Below are positions 1 through 9,059 of a DNA stretch of 64,000 nucleotides, in pieces. Both the position numbers and the translations under genes were made by a program. Numbering within the stretch: position 1 is the stretch's first letter; each line of letters starts with the position of its first letter. Source of the stretch: an uncultured bacterium (lineage in GTDB: Bacteria; Verrucomicrobiota; Kiritimatiellia; CAIKKV01); assembly GCA_938038445.1 (NCBI GenBank), contig CALHRZ010000004.1, positions 1 through 64,000 on the forward strand, in the 5' to 3' direction. The notes beneath the pieces are model-generated. The model worked only from the letters and a program-made list of their open reading frames with translations. It ran no database searches and was not told where the DNA came from.

Positions 1-417
<417 letters not shown>

Positions 418-481
418 CATTTTTTTCGTTCGGATCCTCGCGCGATTTTTATCGCCTCTTGCTGGCCGATTTCCTTTTTTT

Positions 482-597
482 CCCGGCGCCCATGGCGAGG
501 AGGAAACACCCGTTCCCATCCCGAACACGGAAGTGAAGGGCCTCAGCGGCGATGGTACTGCAGGAGCGAGCCTGTGGGAGAGTAGCACGGTGCCGGG
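482..597 (+). rRNA. rrf: 5S ribosomal RNA
   Basis: A 116-nt segment starts CCCGGCGCC and ends GGTGCCGGG, so its ends pair as 5S helix I. Inside are the conserved loop C/helix III stretch CCCATCCCGAACACGGAAGTG (about 516-536) and GGGAGAGTAG near 576-585. It lies about 65 nt after the 23S 3' end. A T-run (598-604) directly follows the helix I 3' strand, so the last stem plus T-tract probably ends the operon. Confidence 0.95.
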
Positions 598-606
598 TTT
601 TTTTAT

Positions 607-1776
607 TTAACGCGCCCACCGTTCCCGCCGCCATCTCCCCGGTGTGGTGCCACAGACCGTCCGGAAGTGGCGGATCAGCGCGGTCTGATCTCCGAACCCG
701 CATTCATACGCAATTTCCGCCCCGCTTTTCGATGTTTCCTCGAGCAACTCTTGCGCTCGCCGAATCCGGGCCCTCACGATATGTTCGAGGACCGTTCGCC
801 CTGTGTAGACCCGCACCAACCGCGCAAGACGAAAAGGACTAATCCCAGCCGCCTTGGCCACATCCCTCAGCGAAATGGCATCCCCATACCGCCGCGCAAT
901 GAAATCCAACGCCCGATTGACCCGAGGATGTCCCCGCCGCCATCCCTCTCCGCTCAAGCCTTCCACATAATCGTCGAGCGCCTGAGTCAGAACCCTCGAA
1001 ACCCCTTCGAAATCCCGGCTGCGAATCAAATCCCCCATCCGTTCATGATGCCGCTCCAGGAGCCCTTCCCGAGACGGATCGTCTTCCATGGCGGCCCGCG
1101 CCAGCACGCCCATCAATTCCACGGCCCGCGCCCGAAGGACACTCAGGGGGGGCGCGGTCAAGTACATGGCCGCCAGCCTCTCGTTCAAGACACGCCGCGC
1201 ATTCTCCCGATCGCCCGCCTTTAAAAAGGACAACAGCAGCCGCTCACTTTCCCCCTCTTTCAATACCCCTCCCTCCACCATCTGTCGAAAACGCAGGTCC
1301 CTTCGCCGATTTTCCTCCAACAGCGGACATCGCCAACCCGTTCGCCGTTGGAGCCATTTCTCCGCCCTTTCCACCCGTTCTTGCCAATCCGCTTTTTCAA
1401 CGTCCGGAACCCTCCGGATCGCCTCCTCCGTCCATCCGATCGTCTTCAGCCAGCGAACCGCTTCCTCCCCCCTTTCCCCTTTCTCCAAGACCTCCCCCAA
1501 AATCAATCCACCATGCAACACCCGGTCTGATTCCAGAGGAACAACCCCCCCAATCAATCCCGGAACCACTTCGTATACCGCCGCTCCCCCCCTCATCACG
1601 CTCGTATGAACCGCCAACGTTCGCGCCCTGCGAGCGGCTTCCAACTCTCCAAGGCGATCAACCCGCAATTCCCGGCTCTTTCCATCCGGCCCCCAAAAAC
1701 GCGCCCCGATCCCTTTTTTCAACCCCACTTCCCGAACCAGATCTCGTAGTAATCGCTTGGAAAGAAATCGTTCCAT
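607..1776 (-). CDS. AraC-family transcriptional regulator with PocR-like N-terminal domain
   Basis: The protein of 389 aa ends in a two-helix-turn-helix AraC domain over its last 100 residues: 'ISLRDVAKAAGISPFRLARL', then 'RIRRAQELLEETSKSGAEIA', and 'CGFGDQTALIRHFRTVCGTTP', the usual second-helix signature. The N-terminal part (residues 20-100, with 'LIGGVVPLESDRVLHGGLIL') resembles the PocR sensory domain but lacks the cysteines often seen there; this is a weak match. I chose the ATG at 1776 over the upstream TTG at 1812, as it starts a normal globular sequence. It is divergent from the corrinoid protein gene 111 bp away, and PocR-type regulators often control cobamide-dependent pathways, so it may regulate that neighbour. 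The ligand is unknown. Confidence 0.85.
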   Translation of the reverse strand: MERFLSKRLLRDLVREVGLKKGIGARFWGPDGKSRELRVDRLGELEAARRARTLAVHTSVMRGGAAVYEVVPGLIGGVVPLESDRVLHGGLILGEVLEKGERGEEAVRWLKTIGWTEEAIRRVPDVEKADWQERVERAEKWLQRRTGWRCPLLEENRRRDLRFRQMVEGGVLKEGESERLLLSFLKAGDRENARRVLNERLAAMYLTAPPLSVLRARAVELMGVLARAAMEDDPSREGLLERHHERMGDLIRSRDFEGVSRVLTQALDDYVEGLSGEGWRRGHPRVNRALDFIARRYGDAISLRDVAKAAGISPFRLARLVRVYTGRTVLEHIVRARIRRAQELLEETSKSGAEIAYECGFGDQTALIRHFRTVCGTTPGRWRRERWAR

Positions 1777-1887
1777 CCCAACAAAATAGGGCAAGAAAAG
1801 ACAAAATATCAACTATTTATCACTATTTCATGTTGCCAACTTTCGTCATTATTCCGCGAGGTTACCCAACAAAGGGAGTGGAACGGT
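1777..1887. promoter_or_regulatory. Divergent intergenic region between the AraC-type regulator and the corrinoid protein gene
   Basis: This AT-rich 111-bp gap must hold promoters for both divergent genes and is the natural binding place for the AraC-type regulator. A ribosome binding site AAGGGAG (about 1873-1879) lies before the corrinoid protein ATG. I could not assign convincing -35 and -10 boxes. Confidence 0.5.
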
Positions 1888-2526
1888 ATGAGTACGGTTG
1901 CGGATATCAAGGCAATGCTGATGAAGGGGAAGGCGAAAGACGTCGAAGCGCTGGTGACGAAGGCGCTTCAGGAAGGCGTTTCGCCCGCGGTCATTCTCAA
2001 CGAAGGTCTTCTGGCTGGAATGGGAGAGATCGGCGAGAAGTTCAAGAAGAACGAAGTGTACGTGCCGGAAGTTCTCATTGCCGCCCGGGCCATGAAGGCC
2101 GGCATGGCCGTTCTTAAGCCCAAACTGCTCGAAGCCAAGGTTCAGCCGCGAGGCACGGTGGTCATCGGAACGGTGAAGGGCGACCTCCATGACATCGGCA
2201 AGAACCTCGTGGGGATGATGCTGGAAGGCGCCGGCTTCCAGGTCATAGACGCCGGCATCGACGTCCCACCGGAAAAATTTCTCGATCTGGCTCGAACTCA
2301 CAACGCCCAACTGATCGGCTGCTCGGCTCTTCTTACCACGACCATGACCAACATGAAAGCCGTGGTGGACGCGGTAAAGAATTCCGATCTCAAGGGCAAG
2401 GTCAAGATCATGGTCGGCGGCGCTCCTGTCACCCAGGCCTTCTGCGACGAGATCGGAGCGGACGGCTATGCGCCCGATGCGGCCTCGGCGGCCGATCTTG
2501 CCAAGCGGCTTGTGGGAGTGGCCTGA
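1888..2526 (+). CDS. Corrinoid (methyltransferase) protein, B12-binding
   Basis: A 212-aa protein of the MtbC/MtgC type that carries a cobamide and shuttles methyl groups between a substrate methyltransferase and a corrinoid:tetrahydrofolate methyltransferase. Residues 1-85 form the helical B12-binding cap ('LLAGMGEIGEKFKKNEVYVP'), and 90-212 the Rossmann-like B12 domain. The cobalt-ligand motif DxHxxG is present as D99-L-H101-D-I-G104, followed by the conserved 'GVPVT'-like loop 'GGAPVT'. ATG at 1888 has a good Shine-Dalgarno site. A strong terminator follows, so it is monocistronic. No methyltransferase gene is adjacent; a UroD-family protein 54 kb away (56653-57585) is one possible partner, which is inference. 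Confidence 0.92.
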   Translation: MSTVADIKAMLMKGKAKDVEALVTKALQEGVSPAVILNEGLLAGMGEIGEKFKKNEVYVPEVLIAARAMKAGMAVLKPKLLEAKVQPRGTVVIGTVKGDLHDIGKNLVGMMLEGAGFQVIDAGIDVPPEKFLDLARTHNAQLIGCSALLTTTMTNMKAVVDAVKNSDLKGKVKIMVGGAPVTQAFCDEIGADGYAPDAASAADLAKRLVGVA

Positions 2527-2550
2527 ATCGTTCGTTTAAAGACTCTTTCG

Positions 2551-2584
2551 CGGGAAAGCCTTCGAGGCTTTCCCGTTTTTTTTT
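2551..2584 (+). terminator. Rho-independent terminator after the corrinoid protein gene
   Basis: A perfect stem CGGGAAAGCC / GGCTTTCCCG (2551-2560 with 2566-2575; T2561-A2565 can extend it) is followed by nine T residues (2576-2584). Confidence 0.93.
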
Positions 2585-2726
2585 GTTACGATGCCTAACG
2601 AACGGACCGGAGAGGGAAGATCTCCGCCTGGGGGGCAACAGACCGTTTCCCCGTCTCCGCATATTGCTCGATGCTCCGCGTTCCTCCTTGCCTTAAAAGC
2701 CGCGGGATTCAAGGGTTGAGGAGTGC

Positions 2727-4061
2727 TTGCGGCATGGCGCCGTTCCGTTTATCCTTATGGTGTTCAATTTTTCCGGAACCATGCGACCCGAATCGGCCCA
2801 ATTCCTGCAATCCCTTGCTTCCGATGTGGCGAAGGTCTGTCGTGTCGAAAACGGCGGTGCGACCGGTCTCTGGGTAAACATCACGGGCGGGCCCCTCTTC
2901 AAACCCAGCGGCCAGGACGCCTATCCTGCTTTCTGGATTCGCGACCTCGCTCTTTCCGTCGAATCTGGTCTCTTCACCCTTTCGGAACTCTGCCATGCGC
3001 TCGTTTTGATCGCCTCAACCCAAACGGCGGTCCCTCTCCGTTTTCCCAACGGCAGTGTCGTACCCCAGAACGCAATCGCCGATCATATTCTTTTCGATGG
3101 CACGCCGATTTTCTTCCCCGGAACGTTCAATCCTGGCGATCAAGGGGGGGTGTGGGGCGTCCAGCCTCCATTTGACAATGCGTTCTTTTTCATTCTGCTG
3201 GCGGCCCATGCCGTACTGGGGCTCGGCCATGCGCATCTCCTGTCGGAACCCATCGCGGGAGTACCCTTGTTGGACCGGCTTGAAACGGCTTTTTTTTCGG
3301 TCCCGACCGATGCGAAGACAGAACTCGTTTTTTGTACCGATCCGGATCGGGGTGTGAACTTCGGTTTCATGGATGCCGTCTGCCAGACCGGACTTCTCCT
3401 GTTTGCCTCGCTGCTTCGAGCACGCGCGGCGCGTGCCCTGCGGGAGATGGCTGCGCTCGCCGGCGACACCTCCCGCTCCTTCGCCTATCAGTGCCTTTCC
3501 GAGGAGATCGAAACGCGCCTCGGTCCCGTATTTCAGCAGGCCGATGGAGGGCTCCGCGCGTCCACCGGCCGCAGCGGTCAACCCGATCTGTGGGGCACCG
3601 CTTATGCCGTGCATTATGGGCTATTGGATGGGGAACGCGAAACTGCGGCCGCGCAATTTGTCGCACGTTCCTGTCTGCTGGAAGGTGCGGCGTGGAAGGG
3701 TCAGATTCGGCACGTTCCTCCGCGGCAGGATTTCAGCGAACAGAGCGCCTGGGAATCCACCGTCGTTCCCATGCCAGTCGGCACCTACCAGAACGGCGCC
3801 TTCTGGGCCGTGCCCTCCGGCTGGGTCTGCGATGCGATCGCGCGCGTGGACGGGAAGGCTGCGCAAACGCTGGCGGAGGAGTTGATTGCGCATTTCATGG
3901 AGGAAGATTTTCGCCGTGATCCGCCGCAGGGGGCTCCCTGGCAATGCGTTCATCCCCCGGATTATCGTAAGGAAGGGCCCTATCTTGCCGGTGTAATGGC
4001 GCCTCTGGGCGCTTTCCGCCGGATGGGGTGGATCGAACCGTTCCTATCACCCGCCTCTTAA
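2727..4061 (+). CDS. Six-hairpin glycosidase-like protein of unknown function
   Basis: The protein is 444 aa with no signal peptide. I do not recognise a characterised family. The sequence is rich in helices with patterned aromatic and acidic motifs such as 'YPAFWIRDLALSVESGL' (near residue 70), 'FDNAFFFILLAAHAVL' and 'WESTVVPMPVGTYQNGAFWA', typical of (alpha/alpha)6 toroid glycosidases and related hydrolases. The best start seems to be TTG at 2727, with GAGGAG about 5 nt upstream; the ATGs at 2757 and 2781 have no comparable site. The stop is 6 nt before mutS, so the two are probably co-transcribed, though no functional link is evident. A glucan or oligosaccharide substrate is a guess only. 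Confidence 0.7.
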   Translation: MRHGAVPFILMVFNFSGTMRPESAQFLQSLASDVAKVCRVENGGATGLWVNITGGPLFKPSGQDAYPAFWIRDLALSVESGLFTLSELCHALVLIASTQTAVPLRFPNGSVVPQNAIADHILFDGTPIFFPGTFNPGDQGGVWGVQPPFDNAFFFILLAAHAVLGLGHAHLLSEPIAGVPLLDRLETAFFSVPTDAKTELVFCTDPDRGVNFGFMDAVCQTGLLLFASLLRARAARALREMAALAGDTSRSFAYQCLSEEIETRLGPVFQQADGGLRASTGRSGQPDLWGTAYAVHYGLLDGERETAAAQFVARSCLLEGAAWKGQIRHVPPRQDFSEQSAWESTVVPMPVGTYQNGAFWAVPSGWVCDAIARVDGKAAQTLAEELIAHFMEEDFRRDPPQGAPWQCVHPPDYRKEGPYLAGVMAPLGAFRRMGWIEPFLSPAS

Positions 4062-4067
4062 GGGGGA

Positions 4068-6593
4068 ATGCGCGTGAGCCAGGACCTGACCCCCATGATG
4101 AAACAGTACCGGCGCATTCGCGCTGAGCTCCCGCCGGGCACGATTCTTCTCTTTCGACTGGGCGATTTTTACGAGTGTTTCTACGAAGATGCCCGAGAGG
4201 CCGCCGCTCTGCTGGAAATCACCCTCACCCGTCGGCAAGGCGTTCCAATGTGCGGCGTCCCGTTTCATTCGGTTGACGCCTATGTCGCCCGCCTAATTCG
4301 GGCAGGACGCAAGGCGGCCATTTGCGATCAGGTCGAGGATCCCGCGCTTGCCAAAGGGATTGTGAAACGCGAAGTGACGCGGATCGTTACGCCGGGGACG
4401 GCGACGGAGGAAGGGGTACTCCAGGCCAAGGAACACCATTACCTCGCCGCCCTGTGTTGTCGAGAGGACACCTATGCGCTCGCCCTCCTTGATCTTTCCA
4501 CGGGCGATTTTTCCGTCGAGGAGTCCCATAACCCCGCCGATCTGCGTGATGCCTGCCGTCGGGCCCTTCCTGCCGAATGTCTGTTTCCCTCCGATCAGGC
4601 TGCCGCCCCCTGGCTCCAAGCCGTGCTGCAAGGAAGCGACAGTCTCCGCACCGCTCTCGAGGAATGGGTTTTCGAAGCCGATGCAGCGGCCGATCTTCTC
4701 AAGCGTCATTTTGGCGTTCATTCCCTGGACGGCTTCGGCTGCGCGGGCCGGCCGGCGGCCATCGGCGCCGCCGCAGGCGCTCTCTACTATGTCCAGGAGA
4801 CTCTTCGGCGAAAGACCGATCACATTCGGGCCCTTCGGCATGAGCGCCCGGCGGAATATCTGTGGATGGACGAAGCGACGATCCGGAATCTGGACTTGCT
4901 GCCCACCGGACGGAGAGGAATCCGACGGGGAGGCGATCTGTTGAGCGTGTTGGACACGACCTGTACGCCCATGGGGGGGCGGCTTTTGCGCGAGTGGCTT
5001 CTCCGGCCCCTGGCTCAGGCTGATCCCATTGTGGCCCGGCACCAGGCGGTCGAAGAACTGCGTCAGGAAAGGACGTTATTGGCCGATCTGCGCAGCCTGC
5101 TTTCCGACATCCGTGACCTCGAACGACTGATTGCGCGGCTTGCAGCAGGTTCCGGAAACGCCCGCGACCTCAAAGCGCTCGGCCGCTCGTTGGCCATTGT
5201 GCCTGCGGTGCGTGATTTGTTGACGGAGGTCCGCGCGCCCCTTCTTCGCGAATCGGTGGAAGCGCTTTCCAACGAACAAGGACTGGTTGAGGAACTCGAA
5301 CGGGCGCTGGAGGAAGAACTCCCGCTGGCGGTGCGCGAGGGGGGACTGATTCGGGCGGGTTACAACGCCGAGCTGGATGAACTCCGCCGAGCGGCCACGG
5401 AGGGCAAACAGTGGTTGGCCGAATACCAGGCCCGGGAGATCGAACGGACGGGGATCCGGACGCTCAAGGTCCGGCATAATCGGGTATTTGGGTACTACAT
5501 CGAAATCTCAAAAGCCCAGGCGGTCCATGCGCCCTCCGATTACATCCGTCGTCAGACGCTGACCGGAGCGGAACGTTTCGTCACCCCTGTTCTCCAAGAG
5601 TATGAGAAAAAAATTGTGGGGGCGCAGGAGCGGGCGATGGCGCTGGAGTACGAAATCTTCTGCGTCTTGCGGGATCGGGCCGTCGAACGACTCTCTGCGA
5701 TACAGCAGACGGCTGCGGCGTTAGCCCGGCTCGATGTGCTCGCGACGTTCGCCGAACGCGCGATCGCCAACCGTTATGTTCGGCCGTCGATTCGAGGGGA
5801 CGAGCGTATCCGCATCCACGAAGGACGCCATCCGATCGTGGAGGCGCTGCCGGACGCGGAGCGGTTTGTTCCGAACGACACGCTCCTTGATACCGGAGCC
5901 AATCAACTCCTCATCATTACCGGTCCAAACATGGCCGGCAAATCCACCTACATTCGGCAAGTGGCCCTCATCGTGATCCTAGCACAGGCAGGCTCCTTCG
6001 TTCCCGCGACCGAGGCGGAAATCGGCGTAGTGGACCGGCTTTTTACACGGGCGGGAGCGGGGGACGATCTGGCCGGCGGCCGGAGCACCTTTCTGGTGGA
6101 AATGCAGGAAACCGCAAACATTCTGCACCATGCTACGCCGCGGAGCCTGATTGTGCTCGACGAAATCGGCCGGGGTACGAGCACCTTTGACGGAATCAGC
6201 ATTGCGTGGGCCGTTGCGGAGTATCTCCACAACACGCCGGCGGTCAAGGCCAAAACCCTCTTTGCCACCCATTACCATGAGTTGACCGACCTTGCGCTTA
6301 CCCTGCCGGGCGTCAAGAATTACACCTGCCTTGCGCGCGAAACAGGCAAGGGGGTTGTTTTTCTCCGCCGGATTGTTCCCGGCGCCGCGGACAAGAGTTA
6401 CGGCATTCACGTTGCCCGTCTGGCCGGCCTTCCACCACCGGTCATCGAACGGGCCGAGGAGGTTCTCCAGAATCTTGAGGAGGGGGAACTCGAAGAAGCC
6501 GGGAAACCCAAACTGGCTCGGCGGCGCAACGGCTGCCGCAGCAGCCGTTTTCGCGACGCCGGTCAATTGCCTCTTTTTGGGGAAACGCTGTGA
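4068..6593 (+). CDS. mutS: DNA mismatch repair protein MutS
   Basis: The 841-aa protein is of normal MutS length. It recognises mismatches and starts repair in an ATP-dependent way in the cytoplasm. The mismatch-reading Phe-X-Glu is present as F34-Y35-E36 within 'LGDFYECFYEDA'. The Walker A motif is at residues 619-626 (GPNMAGKS, with Ala in place of the usual Gly), followed by 'STFLVEMQETANILHHAT' and the Walker B 'SLIVLDEIGRGTSTFDG', and 'LFATHYHEL'. The C-terminus ends 'QLPLFGETL', a usual MutS tail. ATG at 4068 follows an AAGGGGG site placed just after the previous stop. The end overlaps pdxB by 4 nt. Confidence 0.97.
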   Translation: MRVSQDLTPMMKQYRRIRAELPPGTILLFRLGDFYECFYEDAREAAALLEITLTRRQGVPMCGVPFHSVDAYVARLIRAGRKAAICDQVEDPALAKGIVKREVTRIVTPGTATEEGVLQAKEHHYLAALCCREDTYALALLDLSTGDFSVEESHNPADLRDACRRALPAECLFPSDQAAAPWLQAVLQGSDSLRTALEEWVFEADAAADLLKRHFGVHSLDGFGCAGRPAAIGAAAGALYYVQETLRRKTDHIRALRHERPAEYLWMDEATIRNLDLLPTGRRGIRRGGDLLSVLDTTCTPMGGRLLREWLLRPLAQADPIVARHQAVEELRQERTLLADLRSLLSDIRDLERLIARLAAGSGNARDLKALGRSLAIVPAVRDLLTEVRAPLLRESVEALSNEQGLVEELERALEEELPLAVREGGLIRAGYNAELDELRRAATEGKQWLAEYQAREIERTGIRTLKVRHNRVFGYYIEISKAQAVHAPSDYIRRQTLTGAERFVTPVLQEYEKKIVGAQERAMALEYEIFCVLRDRAVERLSAIQQTAAALARLDVLATFAERAIANRYVRPSIRGDERIRIHEGRHPIVEALPDAERFVPNDTLLDTGANQLLIITGPNMAGKSTYIRQVALIVILAQAGSFVPATEAEIGVVDRLFTRAGAGDDLAGGRSTFLVEMQETANILHHATPRSLIVLDEIGRGTSTFDGISIAWAVAEYLHNTPAVKAKTLFATHYHELTDLALTLPGVKNYTCLARETGKGVVFLRRIVPGAADKSYGIHVARLAGLPPPVIERAEEVLQNLEEGELEEAGKPKLARRRNGCRSSRFRDAGQLPLFGETL

Positions 6594-7744
6594 AAAAGAT
6601 CGTATGCGCGACCAACATGCCGTTCGCCCAAGAGGCGTTTGAAACGCTGGGGCATGTGCGGATTTTGGAAGGACGGCGCATCTGCCGGACCGATCTGGCG
6701 GATACGGAGATTCTGGCCATCCGCTCCACGACGAAAGTGGATCGGGAGCTGCTCGAGGGTACGGGGGTTCGTTTCGTTGGGACGGCTACGATCGGCACCG
6801 ATCATCTGGATATCTCCTGGCTGGAGCAGGCGGGAATTCGATGGTGTTACGCTCCGGGATGTAACGCCAATAGCGTTTCGGAGTATGTCACGGCCGCCCT
6901 GCTTGTGCTCGCCCGCCGCTTCAATTGGAGGCTGGACCAAATGACGTTGGGGGTTGTGGGGGTCGGCCACGTCGGTTCCCGGGTCGTTCAAAAAGCCCAG
7001 GCCCTTGGACTGCGCGTGCTGCAAAACGATCCCCCCCGCCAACGCGCGACGGGCGATCCCACTTTTGTTTCGCTGCAACGGCTGCAGGAGGAGGCCGACA
7101 TCCTCACGCTGCATGTACCCCTGACGAAGGAAGGTCCGGATCCCACGTGGCACATGGTGAATGCGGCCTTTTTTGATCGGTTGGCTCGACCCATTACGCT
7201 GATCAATGCCGCGCGGGGTGCTGTCGTGGACACGGAAGCCCTTAAACGGGCGATTCGTTCCGGCCGGGTCCGCCACGCGATATTGGATACCTGGGAAGGG
7301 GAACCTCTTGTGGATCTCGATCTTCTGGCGGCGGTGGATCTCGGTACGCCTCATATCGCGGGGTATTCCTTTGAAGGAAAGGTTATGGGTACGGTCATGG
7401 TCTATGAAGAGGCCTGCCGATTTCTTGGGGTGTTGCCGGCGTGGCGGCATGAGCCACACATGCCATCGCCAAAGATTTCGGAATGGACGATGGACGCCGC
7501 CGGGCGGCGGGAGGAGGAATGCCTGGAGGAGGCCGTCCGTTCGGTCTATGACATCGAGGCGGACGATCGTCGGTTTCGGGCGATGGCCGCGATTCCCGAC
7601 CCGGGAGGCCGTGCAACGTTCTTTGACCGTCTCCGGCGGGAGTATCCCGAGCGGCGCGAATTTCCTTCCCTGCGGGTGATTCTCCGAAACGGCTCGCCCC
7701 GGTTAGCCGCGTGTTTTTCGGCCTTGGGGTTTCGACGTTCATGA
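6590..7744 (+). CDS. pdxB: Erythronate-4-phosphate dehydrogenase (PdxB)
   Basis: This 384-aa D-2-hydroxyacid dehydrogenase oxidises 4-phosphoerythronate in the DXP-dependent pyridoxal phosphate pathway. The PdxB signature 'APGCNANSVSEYV' (near residues 89-101), the NAD-binding 'GVVGVGHVGS', 'INAARGAVVD' and 'TPHIAGYSFEGK' with the catalytic His are all present, and the C-terminal extension beyond the catalytic core fits PdxB rather than SerA. Its start is GTG at 6590 overlapping the mutS stop (GTGA), so translation is coupled. Its own stop overlaps an ATG of the following broken sulfatase gene (ATGA). Confidence 0.93.
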   Translation: MKKIVCATNMPFAQEAFETLGHVRILEGRRICRTDLADTEILAIRSTTKVDRELLEGTGVRFVGTATIGTDHLDISWLEQAGIRWCYAPGCNANSVSEYVTAALLVLARRFNWRLDQMTLGVVGVGHVGSRVVQKAQALGLRVLQNDPPRQRATGDPTFVSLQRLQEEADILTLHVPLTKEGPDPTWHMVNAAFFDRLARPITLINAARGAVVDTEALKRAIRSGRVRHAILDTWEGEPLVDLDLLAAVDLGTPHIAGYSFEGKVMGTVMVYEEACRFLGVLPAWRHEPHMPSPKISEWTMDAAGRREEECLEEAVRSVYDIEADDRRFRAMAAIPDPGGRATFFDRLRREYPERREFPSLRVILRNGSPRLAACFSALGFRRS

Positions 7745-8128
7745 AAATTCCGAATGGGGTTTTCGTGTGTTCCGACCCTTATCGGGCTCCGGTCGCGGGC
7801 AACCCCATCGGTCCGTATCGCGACTGGGAGGCAACCCGAGGGATCATCGGAAGTTTGTGTTGATCAAAAATCTTCAGGATCACCGGAAGACGCGACCCCT
7901 GCGCCGGCGAATTGGGCGCGGACGATTCGAACGAAACGCTGGCGGGCCACCTTCTATCCGGATCGGAGTTGGGGAGAATTGTACGATTTGGAAAACGATC
8001 CGAACGAAACACGGAATCTTTTCGGGGATTCCGCTGTTCAGGATAGATGGAACGGGTTGCGGGAGCTTCTGGTTGAGCGGTTACTGACTCTCGATTATCC
8101 GCTGCGCCCTATGCCTTTTGCGGTATGA
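7741..8128 (+). pseudogene. Sulfatase gene remnant with internal deletion and frameshift
   Basis: Two ends of a sulfatase survive in different frames. From the ATG at 7741, which overlaps the pdxB stop, the frame reads MKIPNGVFVCSDPYRAP, like the family N-terminus (KPNILFI-SDxxR), followed by GNPIGP, and ends at a TGA at 7861-7863. In another frame, about 7889-8128 encodes a normal sulfatase C-terminus: 'RTIRTKRWRATFYPD', then 'GELYDLENDPNETRNL'. The whole middle, including the C/S-x-P-x-R formylglycine site, is missing; about 1 kb was lost if the parent was of usual size (400-500 aa). A functional product is very unlikely. Confidence 0.75.
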
Positions 8129-8138
8129 GGGGGGCGCA

Positions 8139-9059
8139 TTAGGAGCGCTCCGCCGGGAGGAGATCGCGCGAGACGGTTTCTCCGGGTCGGGTCGTTGTTC
8201 CCGGCCACAGCTTGCGGCCGGGATAAAGGCTGGTGTGAATACCCGTGTGCACTCCATCGCCAAGCACCGCTCCACATTTCCGCCGGCCAGTGCTGACGAG
8301 GCGGCCTGCCAGGTGCGTAGGAACGGGTTGGTTGTCGTGCCGCAAGTTGGCGATGATGGTTCCGCCGCCGAGATTGACCCGCTCGCCAAGAATTGAATCG
8401 CCGCAATAGCTCAGGTGAGCAATGGTGGTGCCGGCCATGACGATCGAATTTTTGACCTCCACGGCCTGGCCGATCCGGCAGTTGTCCCCAATCGTGGTAT
8501 AGCCCCGAAGAAAAGCGTTTGGGCCAATGCGGGTGTTACGACCGACGAGGACCACCCCCTCCACATAAACACCCGGCAGCACAACCGAGTGCTCGCCAAG
8601 CACAAGGGTTCCCTCCACGTGTGCGGCGGGGCTGAGCGTTCCTTCGATCCGGCTCCTTTCGATTTGCCGGAGCAGGAATTCGTTGACGCGAAGCAGGTCC
8701 CAGGGATGACGGAGGAGAAAGCAATCCTCGCCGATCAGATCATCTGATGTCGGCGGTGGGGGGTGCGCCGCTATGCCGATCCAGGCCAGCGGTGTGCCGT
8801 CGGCCTTGTCGCGTATCGCGCCCCGCGTTCTTTCGCGGAGAAGAGTCAACGACTTGGCGTCACACCAGGCATCCCCGCGAAGAACAGCCGAGACTTCGTC
8901 GGAGCGGGGATGTGCGAGTGAAAAACCTGCCCGGCAAAGTTCCTGCTCTTGGGCTTCGCGCAAGGAGATATTCGCGACGGGGCAGGTGGCCAGTGGGCGG
9001 TTGACCGTGAGGGGTTCAAACGAGACCGGCTGCCCGGCGTTCAGTAGGTGGGCGTTCAT
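8139..9059 (-). CDS. GlmU-like left-handed beta-helix acyltransferase / sugar nucleotidyltransferase-like protein
   Basis: The protein is 306 aa. The C-terminal two thirds carry hexapeptide repeats ('VEGTLVLGEHSVVLPGVYVE', 'TRIGPNAFLRGYTTIGDNCR') and the GlmU-type loop 'NLGGGTIIANLRHDNQPV', so it should form a left-handed beta-helix that binds a nucleotide sugar. The N-terminal part ('NRPLATCPVANISLREAQEQ') resembles the middle of a nucleotidyltransferase domain but is far too short for a complete GlmU pyrophosphorylase domain, and no G-x-G-T-R-x nucleotide loop is seen. ATG at 9059 overlaps the glmM stop (ATGA), so it is translationally coupled to glmM. A role in UDP-GlcNAc supply fits the context; the reaction is inferred. 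Confidence 0.82.
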   Translation of the reverse strand: MNAHLLNAGQPVSFEPLTVNRPLATCPVANISLREAQEQELCRAGFSLAHPRSDEVSAVLRGDAWCDAKSLTLLRERTRGAIRDKADGTPLAWIGIAAHPPPPTSDDLIGEDCFLLRHPWDLLRVNEFLLRQIERSRIEGTLSPAAHVEGTLVLGEHSVVLPGVYVEGVVLVGRNTRIGPNAFLRGYTTIGDNCRIGQAVEVKNSIVMAGTTIAHLSYCGDSILGERVNLGGGTIIANLRHDNQPVPTHLAGRLVSTGRRKCGAVLGDGVHTGIHTSLYPGRKLWPGTTTRPGETVSRDLLPAERS

